Both the position numbers and the translations under genes were made by a program. A model generated the notes under the pieces. That model did not search any database. It saw only the letters and a list, made by a program, of their open reading frames with translations, and was not told where the DNA came from. Shown here one piece after another: positions 24,803-32,937 of a stretch of DNA of 64,000 nt. This stretch comes from an uncultured Clostridium sp. (lineage in GTDB: Bacteria > Bacillota > Clostridia > TANB77 > CAG-508), in assembly GCA_900553985.1 (NCBI GenBank), contig USFW01000001.1:1-64000 (forward strand), written 5' to 3'. Numbering within the stretch: the first letter of the stretch is position 1; each line of letters begins with the position of its first letter.

Positions 24803-25861
24803 CTAATTTTTGTTAATCTCTTCTTTATCTCTTTGTTTTTCAAATTCTTCTATCATTTTATCAACAGCTTTATTTTCCACAAATTTTTCTGCTTGTATTA
24901 ATGTGTATTCAAATAATAAACTATCACTACTTCCATGTGCTTTAACAACTGGTTTTTTTACACCTAAAAATAAAGCTCCACCATATGATTTGTAATCCAT
25001 AACCTTGCTAAATCTTTTAATTGCTGGAAGTGCTGGTATTGACAATATTTTTGATAATAAATTTTTGGTAAAACTCTCTGTTAATGATCTCTTTACAAAC
25101 TTTCCTAATCCTTCTGTAGTCTTTAAAAACACATTTCCTGTAAATCCATCTGTTACTATTGCATTTATTTTTCCTGAAAAAGCATCTCTTCCTTCCACAT
25201 TTCCTACAAAATTTATATCTAATTCTTCTGATTTTTCTTTTAGCAATTTATAACTTTCTTTTACTAATTCATTACCTTTAGTTTCTTCTGTTCCTATGTT
25301 TAATAATCCTATTGTAGGTTTTTCAATTCCATATGTATTCTTTAAATATATGCTTGACATTTGTGCAAATTGTAAAAGGTTTATTGGCTTACAATTTGTA
25401 TTAGAACCTGCATCTATTAATAATAATTGACTTTTATATGCTGGTAATATTCCTGCTAATGCTGGTCTATCTATTCCTTTTATTCTTCCTACTAAAAGTG
25501 TTGCCCCTGTCAATAAAGCTCCTGAATTTCCTGCTGAAATAAAAACATCTCCTTCTCCTTCTTTAAGCATTTTAAATCCCACAACCATTGAAGAATCTTT
25601 TTTATGCTTAATTGCAACAGTTGGAGTATCTGTCATCTCTATTGTTTCAGTAGCATTTCTTATCTTTAACCTATCAGAAACTTCTTCTATTTCTTTCCCT
25701 GTAAATTCTTTTATTTTCTTCCTAATTATTTCTTCTTTACCAATTAAAATAACTTCTGCCTTTATTTTATTTATAGCATTTAATGCCCCTTTGATATTTG
25801 CATCAGGTGCATTATCTCCCCCCATAGCATCTAATAAAATTTTCACTTTAAATTCCTCCAT
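24803..25861 (-). CDS. plsX: Phosphate acyltransferase PlsX
   Basis: 352 residues, near family length. It makes acyl-phosphate from acyl-ACP for phosphatidic acid synthesis. Landmarks: the N-terminal KILLDAMGGDNAP, FISAGNSGALLTGATLLVGRI, LIDAGSNTNCKP, IGLLNIGTEETKGNE, and DGFTGNVFLKTTEG. The next gene is acpP, its substrate carrier. The C-terminus has a short charged extension (KQRDKEEINKN). The ATG overlaps AT-rich sequence with a weak GGAGG-like site (TATGGAGGAATTT): an alternative start four codons in, at a GTG, is possible. Confidence 0.95.
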   Translation of the reverse strand: MEEFKVKILLDAMGGDNAPDANIKGALNAINKIKAEVILIGKEEIIRKKIKEFTGKEIEEVSDRLKIRNATETIEMTDTPTVAIKHKKDSSMVVGFKMLKEGEGDVFISAGNSGALLTGATLLVGRIKGIDRPALAGILPAYKSQLLLIDAGSNTNCKPINLLQFAQMSSIYLKNTYGIEKPTIGLLNIGTEETKGNELVKESYKLLKEKSEELDINFVGNVEGRDAFSGKINAIVTDGFTGNVFLKTTEGLGKFVKRSLTESFTKNLLSKILSIPALPAIKRFSKVMDYKSYGGALFLGVKKPVVKAHGSSDSLLFEYTLIQAEKFVENKAVDKMIEEFEKQRDKEEINKN

Positions 25862-25931
25862 ATCGCTTTAATATATTATATATTAACATTACTATTTTAT
25901 TATTCTTTTCTTAAAAAATCAAGCTTTTTTT

Positions 25932-26019
25932 AATGATTTTGGGGTCGGAGACAAAAATCATTTTCAACTACTCACATGATTTTTGTCTCCGACCCCAAAA
26001 TCACGACCCCAAAATCATT
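25932..26019. repeat. Inverted pair of dispersed palindromic repeats
   Basis: A full unit (25932-25962) faces an inverted composite (25976-26019) across a 13-base spacer, giving a long near-perfect hairpin in the plsX-tuf gap. Both carry the GGGGTCGGAGAC core; the right one has an extra GATTTTGGGGTCG-type partial unit like that at 14641. Confidence 0.85.
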
Positions 26020-26023
26020 AAAA

Positions 26024-26073
26024 TCAAAAAAATAGCAAGATTGCTACAAATAATGTAACTCTTGCTATTTTTT
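26024..26073 (-). terminator. Terminator of tuf / str operon
   Basis: AATAGCAAGA (26031-26040) pairs with TCTTGCTATT (26060-26069), with seven Ts after it on the minus strand. Confidence 0.85.
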
Positions 26074-26079
26074 TATTTA

Positions 26080-27282
26080 TTATTCAATTATATCAGCTAC
26101 AACTCCTGAACCAACTGTTCTACCACCTTCACGAATAGCGAATCTTAATCCTTTTTCGATAGCGATAGGTGTAATTAATTCGATTGTCATTGATACGTTA
26201 TCTCCAGGCATAACCATTTCTGTTCCAGCAGGTAATTCGATAACACCTGTAACGTCTGTTGTTCTGAAATAGAATTGTGGTCTGTATCCGTTGAAGAATG
26301 GAGTATGTCTTCCACCTTCATCTTTTGTTAAAACGTATACTTCTGATGTGAATTTTGTATGTGGATTTATTGATCCTGGTTTACATAGAACTTGACCTCT
26401 TTCGATGTCTTTTCTATCTACACCTCTTAATAATGCTCCTATATTATCTCCAGCTTCAGCTTGGTCTAATAATTTTCTGAACATTTCTACACCTGTAACA
26501 ACAGTTTTTCTTCTTTCTGATGTAAGACCGATGATTTCAACTTCATCTTGTAATTTAACTTCTCCTCTTTCTACTCTACCTGTTGCAACTGTTCCACGTC
26601 CTGTAATTGTGAATACGTCTTCAACTGGCATTAAGAATGGTTGGTCAATTGGTCTTTCTGGTGTTGGTATATAACTATCAACATATTCCATTAATTCTTT
26701 CATTGGTTTGTAAACTTCGTCATCTGGATTTGTTGATGTACTTTCTAATACTTGTAATGAAGATCCTTTTACTACTGGAATATCATCTCCTGGGAAACCA
26801 TATTCTGATAATAAGTCTCTAACTTCCATTTCAACTAATTCTAATAATTCTGGGTCATCAACCATATCACATTTGTTTAAGTAAACAACAATATATTTAA
26901 CTCCAACTTGTCTAGCAAGTAAGATGTGTTCTCTTGTTTGAGGCATTGGACCATCAGCTGCTGAAACAACTAATATAGCTCCATCCATTTGAGCAGCACC
27001 TGTAATCATGTTTTTAACATAGTCAGCATGTCCTGGACAGTCAACGTGTGCATAGTGTCTGTTGTCTGTTTCATATTCAACGTGAGCTGTGTTAATTGTG
27101 ATTCCTCTTTCTCTTTCTTCTGGTGCTCCATCGATTGCATCATATGCTTCGAATTTAGCTTTTCCTAATAATGATAAGTATTTAGTAATAGCTGCTGTTG
27201 TTGTTGTTTTACCATGGTCAACGTGTCCGATTGTACCGATGTTAACGTGTGGCTTTGTTCTTTCAAATTTTGCTTTTGCCAT
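26080..27282 (-). CDS. tuf: Elongation factor Tu
   Basis: 400 residues. It delivers aminoacyl-tRNA to the ribosome. GTPase motifs: GHVDHGKTT (G1), GITINTAHVEYE (switch), DCPGHADYV (G3), NKCDMVDD (G4). Domains 2 and 3 follow, ending in RTVGSGVVADIIE. The binding site is AGGAGG. It is last in the rpsL-rpsG-fusA-tuf order, with a possible own promoter in the 206-base gap after fusA and a strong terminator. Confidence 0.98.
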   Translation of the reverse strand: MAKAKFERTKPHVNIGTIGHVDHGKTTTTAAITKYLSLLGKAKFEAYDAIDGAPEERERGITINTAHVEYETDNRHYAHVDCPGHADYVKNMITGAAQMDGAILVVSAADGPMPQTREHILLARQVGVKYIVVYLNKCDMVDDPELLELVEMEVRDLLSEYGFPGDDIPVVKGSSLQVLESTSTNPDDEVYKPMKELMEYVDSYIPTPERPIDQPFLMPVEDVFTITGRGTVATGRVERGEVKLQDEVEIIGLTSERRKTVVTGVEMFRKLLDQAEAGDNIGALLRGVDRKDIERGQVLCKPGSINPHTKFTSEVYVLTKDEGGRHTPFFNGYRPQFYFRTTDVTGVIELPAGTEMVMPGDNVSMTIELITPIAIEKGLRFAIREGGRTVGSGVVADIIE

Positions 27283-27377
27283 TTTATAATTCCTCCTTTT
27301 TATTTTGAGTTAGACTTTATGTCTTCTCTCATTTTTATATAATTTAAATTTAATGACTTAAATTCTTTTAGTATTAG

Positions 27378-27436
27378 CATTTTATAACATTTTATAGAAA
27401 AAATCAATACTTTTTCTATAAAATGTATAATATGCA
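27378..27436 (-). promoter_or_regulatory. tuf promoter embedded in a long palindrome
   Basis: Perfect 16-base arms ACATTTTATAGAAAAA (27387-27402) / TTTTTCTATAAAATGT (27411-27426), with further imperfect pairing outward. A possible promoter on the minus strand is -35 TTGATT (27402-27407, in the loop), 17-base spacer, -10 TAAAAT (27379-27384). It could instead be a fusA 3' hairpin. Confidence 0.5.
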
Positions 27437-27488
27437 AAATTCACTATAATTATTACTATTATTAGATTTTTTTAATCAAAATCTTATT

Positions 27489-29570
27489 TTAGTCTTTTTT
27501 AGCTCTTGAAGCAACGATTTGTTCAAATACTGATTTTGGAACTTCTTCATAATGAGATGGTTCCATAGAGTATGTTCCTCTACCTTGAGTTTTTGAACGT
27601 AAGTCAGTTGCATAACCAAACATTTCTGAAAGTGGTATAAATGCATGGATTTCTTGCATTCCATCATTTCCATCCATACCTTCCATTCTACCTCTTCTTG
27701 AGTTTACATCTCCAATAACATCTCCCATATATTCTTCTGGAACTGTTATTTCAACTTTCATGATTGGTTCTAATATAACTGATTTAGCTTGTTTACAACC
27801 TTCTTTGAAAGCCATAGATGCAGCAATTTTGAATGCCATTTCTGAAGAGTCAACTTCATGGTATGAACCATCTACTAATGTAGCTTTAAAGTCTATAACT
27901 GGGTATCCAGCTAAGATTCCGCTTTCAGCTGCTTCTCTCATTCCTTGTTCAATTGGTTTAACATATTCTTTTGGAACAGCTCCACCAACTATTTTGCTTT
28001 CAAATTCTATTCCTTTACCTGGCTCTAATGGTTCCATTTCAAACCAAACATCACCATATTGTCCTTTACCACCAGATTGACGGATGAATTTTCCTTGAAC
28101 TTTAACTTTATTTCTAATTGTTTCTTTGTAAGCAACTTGTGGTTTACCTACATTACATTCTACTTTGAATTCTCTTTTTAATCTATCAACGATGATATCT
28201 AAGTGTAATTCACCCATACCAGCAATGATAGTTTGTCCTGTTTCATGGTTTGTATATGTTTTGAATGTTGGATCTTCTTCAGCTAATTTTGCTAAAGCAA
28301 TACCCATTTTTTCTTGAGCTACTTTGTCTTTTGGCTCAATAGCTATATCAATAACAGGCTCTGGGAATTCCATTGATTCTAGTATAACTGGTGCATTCAT
28401 ATCACATAATGTATCTCCAGTTGTTACTTCTTTTAATCCTACAGCTGCTGCAATATCACCAGCATAAACTTTTTCTATGTCTTCTCTATGATTTGAGTGC
28501 ATTTGTAGAATTCTTCCTATTCTTTCTTTCTTTCCTTTATTAGCGTTTAATACAGTTGAACCAGATTCTAGAACTCCTGAATAAACTCTAAAGAAACATA
28601 GTTTTCCAACAAATGGGTCTGTTGCAATTTTAAATGCTAATGCTGAGAATGGTTCTGAATCAGAAGTTTTTCTTTCTACTTCATTTCCATCTTCATCAAC
28701 ACCTTTGATATGAGGTATATCAAGTGGTGATGGCATATAATCTACGATTGCATTTAATAATTCTTGAACACCTTTATTTTTATATGAAGAACCACAACAT
28801 ACTGTAACTATTTTATTTGCAAGAGTTCCTTTACGAAGACCTGATTTAATTTCGTCTTCTGTTAATTCTTCTCCTTCTAAATATTTCATCATTAATTCTT
28901 CATCTTGTTCAGCAACAGATTCAATCATCTTTTCTCTGTATTCTTGAGCCATTTCTTTCATATCTTCAGGAATATCTGTTTCTTCAATTTCTTTTCCTAA
29001 ATCATCTTTATGAATAAATGCTTTCATTTTGATTAAGTCAACTATTCCTAAGAAATGATCTTCTGCACCAATTGGTAATTGGATTGGAACAGCATTTGCT
29101 CTTAATCTATTTTTTAATTGGTCAACACAAAGTAAGAAGTTTGCTCCTGTTACGTCCATTTTATTTACATATACCATTCTTGGAACTTGGTATTTATCAG
29201 CTTGTCTCCAAACTGTTTCTGTTTGTGGTTGAACTCCACCTTTAGCAGCTAATACTGTAACTGCACCATCAAGAACTCTTAAAGATCTTTGTACTTCTAC
29301 TGTAAAGTCAACGTGTCCAGGAGTATCAATAATATTAATTCTATTGTTATTCCAGAAACATGTTGTAGCAGCTGAAGTAATTGTTATACCTCTTTCTTGC
29401 TCTTGTGCCATCCAGTCCATTGTTGCTGCACCTTCGTGAGTTTCTCCTATTTTATGAACTTTACCTGTATAGAATAAAATTCTTTCTGTTGTAGTTGTTT
29501 TACCAGCATCTATGTGAGCCATGATACCGATATTTCTAGTTCTCTCTAATGGATAAGCTCTTCCTGCCAT
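27489..29570 (-). CDS. fusA: Elongation factor G
   Basis: 693 residues from ATG 29568-29570, after GAGGGGG; a TTG just before it is in frame but less likely. It drives ribosome translocation. GTPase motifs: AHIDAGKTTTTERI, RGITITSAATT, DTPGHVDF, NKMD. Domains II-V follow, with GQYGDVWFEMEPLEPGKG and the C-terminal SSEMAFKIAAS / GDVNSRRGRMEGM. The gap to rpsG (29571-29865) is filled by two large hairpins. Usual length, no anomalies. Confidence 0.97.
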   Translation of the reverse strand: MAGRAYPLERTRNIGIMAHIDAGKTTTTERILFYTGKVHKIGETHEGAATMDWMAQEQERGITITSAATTCFWNNNRINIIDTPGHVDFTVEVQRSLRVLDGAVTVLAAKGGVQPQTETVWRQADKYQVPRMVYVNKMDVTGANFLLCVDQLKNRLRANAVPIQLPIGAEDHFLGIVDLIKMKAFIHKDDLGKEIEETDIPEDMKEMAQEYREKMIESVAEQDEELMMKYLEGEELTEDEIKSGLRKGTLANKIVTVCCGSSYKNKGVQELLNAIVDYMPSPLDIPHIKGVDEDGNEVERKTSDSEPFSALAFKIATDPFVGKLCFFRVYSGVLESGSTVLNANKGKKERIGRILQMHSNHREDIEKVYAGDIAAAVGLKEVTTGDTLCDMNAPVILESMEFPEPVIDIAIEPKDKVAQEKMGIALAKLAEEDPTFKTYTNHETGQTIIAGMGELHLDIIVDRLKREFKVECNVGKPQVAYKETIRNKVKVQGKFIRQSGGKGQYGDVWFEMEPLEPGKGIEFESKIVGGAVPKEYVKPIEQGMREAAESGILAGYPVIDFKATLVDGSYHEVDSSEMAFKIAASMAFKEGCKQAKSVILEPIMKVEITVPEEYMGDVIGDVNSRRGRMEGMDGNDGMQEIHAFIPLSEMFGYATDLRSKTQGRGTYSMEPSHYEEVPKSVFEQIVASRAKKD

Positions 29571-29614
29571 CAAAATTTCCCCCTCTCGGATAATTCATTT
29601 TTCTAAAAATTTTC

Positions 29615-29725
29615 ATTAAAAGTGATAAGATGTGCATTTTTGATATTTACAGCAAGTTGAAGGCGTACGAGGGTACGTCGAAAGTTGATGTAAATATCGA
29701 AAATGTGCAGATTATTGCTTTTAAT
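29615..29725 (+). repeat. Str-operon hairpin element, copy 1
   Basis: Arms of 37 bases (29615-29651 / 29689-29725) give 30 Watson-Crick pairs, five G-T wobbles and one tandem G-A/G-A, all read on the plus strand. The top (29652-29688) begins GCAAGTTGAAGGCGTAC and ends GGTACGTCGAAAGTTGA, with an inner GGCGTAC/GTACGTC stem and a GAGG loop. On the transcribed minus strand the wobbles become A-C mismatches. It is not a terminator: no T run. Confidence 0.8.
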
Positions 29726-29745
29726 ACTAATTTTTTCTTAAATTT

Positions 29746-29860
29746 TGATTAAAAATAGTAAGATGTGCATTTTTGATACTTTCAGCAAGTTGAAGGCGTA
29801 CAAGGGTACGTCGAAAGTTGATGAAAGTATCTAAAATGTGCAGATTGCTGTTTTTAATCG
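29746..29860 (+). repeat. Str-operon hairpin element, copy 2
   Basis: Arms of 39 bases (29746-29784 / 29822-29860) with five plus-strand wobbles and three mismatches. The top (29785-29821) is the same as copy 1 except for one base. Near the tip, GATACTTTCA/TGAAAGTATC replaces copy 1's GATATTTACA/TGTAAATATC, so both sides changed together. It ends five bases from the rpsG stop. Confidence 0.8.
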
Positions 29861-29865
29861 AAATT

Positions 29866-30336
29866 TTACCATTTATAGTGAGCAAAAGCTTTATTAGCTT
29901 CAGCCATTCTATGTGTATCTTCTTTCTTCTTGAATGCTCCACCATTTCCATTAACAGCATCAATTAATTCTCCAGCTAATTTTTCAGCCATAGTTTTTTC
30001 ATGTCTGTTTCTAGCATATGATACTATCCATCTTAATCCTAAAGTTTGTCTTCTTTCTGGTCTAATTTCTAATGGAACTTGGTATGTAGCACCACCAACT
30101 CTTCTTGCTTTAACTTCAAGAACTGGCATTACATTTTCTAAAGCTGCTTCAAAAACTTCTAAAGGATTTTTTCCTTCTTTTTCTTTTATGATATCAAATG
30201 CATCATATACTATTTTTTGAGCAACTGATTTTTTACCATCCAACATTATGTTGTTTACTAATTTTGTAACAACTTTACTGTTATATATTGGATCTGGTAA
30301 TACATCTCTTTTTGCTATATATCCTTTTCTTGGCAC
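29866..30336 (-). CDS. rpsG: 30S ribosomal protein S7
   Basis: 156 residues, the standard length, starting MPRKGYIAKRDVLPDPIYNS. The start is GTG (30334-30336) after AAGGAGGG. Family landmarks: VTKLVNNIMLDGKK, VGGATYQVPLEIRPERR, and the C-terminal HRMAEANKAFAHYKW. It nucleates 30S head assembly on 16S rRNA. Second gene of the str operon; hairpin elements lie on both sides. Confidence 0.98.
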   Translation of the reverse strand: MPRKGYIAKRDVLPDPIYNSKVVTKLVNNIMLDGKKSVAQKIVYDAFDIIKEKEGKNPLEVFEAALENVMPVLEVKARRVGGATYQVPLEIRPERRQTLGLRWIVSYARNRHEKTMAEKLAGELIDAVNGNGGAFKKKEDTHRMAEANKAFAHYKW

Positions 30337-30514
30337 TATTCTTCCCTCCTTAAATTATTTAAATTATTAATGCTTCATAAAAGCATTTCGGTACTCTGAA
30401 AAGTTTTACTTTTGTTTACTTTTCCGCATAGTGCTTTATAATCTATCTAAATTTAAGTACCTTAAGTTTAGTAAGAGTACAAGCACTAACTTTATTTGCT
30501 AAATTCCTATCTCA

Positions 30515-30643
30515 AAAAAATTGAATAAATTAGGTATATTGTGCAATTTTGATATTGGTTTCAAGCTGAAGGCATACGAGTGTACGTTGAAGTTTGAAAG
30601 CAATAGCGAAATTGTGCAAGATGCCTGATTTAGTCGATTTTTT
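30515..30643 (+). repeat. Str-operon hairpin element, copy 3
   Basis: Arms of 48 bases (30515-30562 / 30596-30643) with six plus-strand wobbles and four mismatches; arm sequence largely different from copies 1 and 2. The top keeps CAAGCTGAAGGCATACGAG and GTACGTTGA. The right arm overlaps the rpsL stop codon. The rest of the rpsG-rpsL gap (30337-30514) has a small GAAAAGT/ACTTTTC hairpin and no gene. Confidence 0.72.
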
Positions 30644-31055
30644 ATTTTTTAGGTTTTTTAGCTCCATATTTAGAACGAGCTTGCATTCTATCTTTAACAC
30701 CAGCTGTATCTAATGTTCCTCTTATGATATGGTATCTAACTCCTGGAAGGTCTTTTACCCTACCACCTCTTATTAATACAACACTGTGTTCTTGTAGGTT
30801 ATGTCCTATACCTGGGATATAAGATGTTACTTCATAACCATTTGAAAGTCTAACTCTGGCTACTTTTCTTAAAGCTGAGTTTGGCTTTTTAGGTGTAACT
30901 GTTTTAACAACTGTACATACTCCTCTTTTTTGTGGAGCTCTGTTGTTTGTTAATCTCTTATTTTTTGAGTTCCATCCATGTTGTAAAGCTGGAGATTTTG
31001 ATTTTGTTACTCCTGTTTGTCTTCCTTTTCTTACTAATTGATTAATTGTTGGCAC
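30642..31055 (-). CDS. rpsL: 30S ribosomal protein S12
   Basis: 137 residues. The start is GTG (31053-31055) after GGAGGTGAAA. It sits at the decoding centre. TPKKPNSALRKVARVRLSNGY and GRVKDLPGVRYHIIRG carry the lysines that correspond to positions 43 and 88, so streptomycin sensitivity is expected at these sites. First gene of the str operon, transcribed from the promoter at 31141-31169. Confidence 0.98.
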   Translation of the reverse strand: MPTINQLVRKGRQTGVTKSKSPALQHGWNSKNKRLTNNRAPQKRGVCTVVKTVTPKKPNSALRKVARVRLSNGYEVTSYIPGIGHNLQEHSVVLIRGGRVKDLPGVRYHIIRGTLDTAGVKDRMQARSKYGAKKPKK

Positions 31056-31140
31056 TTAAATTTCACCTCCTATTTTTATTTTAAAATTAATATATTGTTA
31101 CAGAGTTACACATTTCATGTATCCTATCGTAACATTATAT

Positions 31141-31169
31141 ATTTTAGCATCTTTTGGTAAATAAGTCAA
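31141..31169 (-). promoter_or_regulatory. str operon promoter
   Basis: On the minus strand: -35 TTGACT (31164-31169), 17-base spacer, -10 TAAAAT (31141-31146), about 85 bases before the rpsL start. Confidence 0.75.
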
Positions 31170-31170
31170 T

Positions 31171-31206
31171 AAAAACCATAGAACTTTTTTAATTCTATGG
31201 TTTTTA
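31171..31206 (-). terminator. Terminator of the 534-residue coiled-coil gene
   Basis: AAAACCATAGAA (31172-31183) / TTCTATGGTTTT (31193-31204), with flanking A and T runs on both sides. It insulates the upstream gene from the str promoter. Confidence 0.85.
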
Positions 31207-31214
31207 TATTTTTC

Positions 31215-32819
31215 TTATCTTTCTTTGCTTTCTTGCTCTTGCATTATTTCTTTAACACTATTAGCTAATTCTCTTTCACTTTCTTTTTGTGCCATAGCTG
31301 CTCTAGCCTTTTCTTCTATTTTAGAATCTTTATTAGGTATTTTTTGTACAAAATCTCTACCTTTGCTTTTTACTGTTTGATATTTTTCTTGAGAGAACTC
31401 TTTTATTTTAGCTGTTTTATCCTTTGCAGTTTCTTTAGCTGTCTCTGCTAGTGCCTTTGTCTTTTCTTTTGCTATTATTGCACTATTTTTATCAAACAAT
31501 TTTCCACATATATATGCTCCTGCTTTTTCTTCTGCTTTCACAAATCTATTCAACTTGATTTTTGAAAGCAGATTTGTATTTAATAAATTATGTACTAAAT
31601 CAAATGGTAAATTTTTCTTTTCAGATATGCTATTTATATATTCTTTTAACTGATCTGTATTATGTTCTAGTACTGCTACTACTTCAGGGTTTATTTTTCT
31701 TTTTAAAAGAGCTCCTTTTATTCTTCCTCCTGCAATTTCTTTACACATATCAGAAATTCCAAGTCTTTTGAATTTTTCTTTTTTCTCTTCTAATACTTGC
31801 TGTATAGAAATAGTATGTTCTTGTTCATCTCCATCAATATAGTAATTAATATTTCCTTCTTTTTCTAATATTTCAATATATTTAACAGCTCTGTCTTTTT
31901 TCTCTCCCATTTGTTCATTTGATCTTCCAGTTGTCACTTTACTTTCTTTAATCATTTGATCTATTCTTCTAACATCTGTTATATTTCTATTATCATTTTC
32001 CATTTGATTATATACATTATTTATAGCATTTTCAATTTCAAATGTATTTTTAGGTTGTTGCTTCTGTTTATTTATACTTACTTTATCTACATATGGTCCC
32101 GCTTCTAAATGAATATTTCCATAGTTTCTATTTTGTTCTTCTGTTTCTTTTTGTATCTCTTTAATAATTTCTTCTGTTGATTTTGTTTGATTTTGAGTAT
32201 CTTTTTCTTGTTTATATTCAGTTTTTGTTTCTTTTTCTTGTTTCTCTTCAATTTTCGTTTCTTTTTGTTCTTTGTTTTCAGTCTTAGTTTCTTTTTCTTC
32301 TTTAATTTGAGCTTTAACATTATATTTACTCATCATTTTATCAACATCTGATTTCAAAGTTTTTAATTCTTTTTCCTGTTTTACTATTCCCAACAACTTG
32401 CTATTCAATTCTCCGTTAATCTTTTCCAAGTCTTTTTCATATTCTAATAAAACTGGTGTTTTGGTGAATTTACCTTCTGAAAAAGAATATTTTCCTTGTT
32501 CTTCTTTTATTGCCTCTTCACATTCTTTTTTATTTATAGTTAATTTTTTTACTATCTTCTTTTCCTCAGAAATTTCTTTCTCTTTTTTCTGTTTATCCTT
32601 AAGAATCTCTCTGTCTTTCACTATGTTATCTAGTTCTTTTTCAATTTTTGTTAAATCTTTCTCACATTCACTCTGTTCAGTTGTCTTTTCAAACTTTCCT
32701 TCGTTAAGTTCCATCTTGTGTTTGTTTATTTCTTCTTCAATAACTTTTTGTAATTCTTCTTTATTTTTATTTAAACTTTTTTCATTTTTATCCATTATCT
32801 CAAGTAACTTTTCTTCCAT
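31215..32819 (-). CDS. Large coiled-coil protein of unknown function
   Basis: 534 residues, no signal peptide or membrane helix. Residues 1-175 are a Lys/Glu-rich coiled coil made of two related units, each holding EGKFEKTTEQSECEKDL or EGKFTKTPVLLEYEKDL, about 77 residues apart. A KETKTE/KEQKETK low-complexity stretch follows (about 175-225). Residues 235-400 look more globular (NIHLEAGPYVDKVSI, TTGRSNEQMGEKKDRAVKYIEIL). The C-terminus (about 440-534) is again helical and basic, AKEKTKALAETAKETAKDK, like LEA-type repeats. It has its own strong promoter and terminator. I do not recognise a family; a structural or scaffolding role is possible but unproven. Confidence 0.7.
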   Translation of the reverse strand: MEEKLLEIMDKNEKSLNKNKEELQKVIEEEINKHKMELNEGKFEKTTEQSECEKDLTKIEKELDNIVKDREILKDKQKKEKEISEEKKIVKKLTINKKECEEAIKEEQGKYSFSEGKFTKTPVLLEYEKDLEKINGELNSKLLGIVKQEKELKTLKSDVDKMMSKYNVKAQIKEEKETKTENKEQKETKIEEKQEKETKTEYKQEKDTQNQTKSTEEIIKEIQKETEEQNRNYGNIHLEAGPYVDKVSINKQKQQPKNTFEIENAINNVYNQMENDNRNITDVRRIDQMIKESKVTTGRSNEQMGEKKDRAVKYIEILEKEGNINYYIDGDEQEHTISIQQVLEEKKEKFKRLGISDMCKEIAGGRIKGALLKRKINPEVVAVLEHNTDQLKEYINSISEKKNLPFDLVHNLLNTNLLSKIKLNRFVKAEEKAGAYICGKLFDKNSAIIAKEKTKALAETAKETAKDKTAKIKEFSQEKYQTVKSKGRDFVQKIPNKDSKIEEKARAAMAQKESERELANSVKEIMQEQESKER

Positions 32820-32871
32820 AATTACCCCTTTCAGAATATTTACCTATTCCCATAAAATATACCTATTTATA

Positions 32872-32900
32872 ATTATAGCAAAATTTTTCCATCGTTTCAA
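32872..32900 (-). promoter_or_regulatory. Promoter of the 534-residue coiled-coil gene
   Basis: On the minus strand: -35 TTGAAA (32895-32900), 17-base spacer, -10 TATAAT (32872-32877). Confidence 0.7.
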
Positions 32901-32937
32901 TGTTTTTATGTAAATTTATCTAGTTTTAATAAAAATG

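Noticed and set aside
27476..27673. 65-residue minus-strand frame inside the fusA 3' end
   Set aside because: Overlaps fusA out of frame; no own binding site.
29727..29963. 78-residue minus-strand frame over the hairpin and rpsG end
   Set aside because: Out of frame with rpsG, crosses hairpin copy 2, no family.
29615..30643. Ordinary terminators in the str operon spacers
   Set aside because: No T runs on either side; arms far longer than terminators; three copies share a structured top.
32105..32320. 71-residue Lys-rich minus-strand frame
   Set aside because: Alternate frame of the coiled-coil gene's KETKTE repeat.
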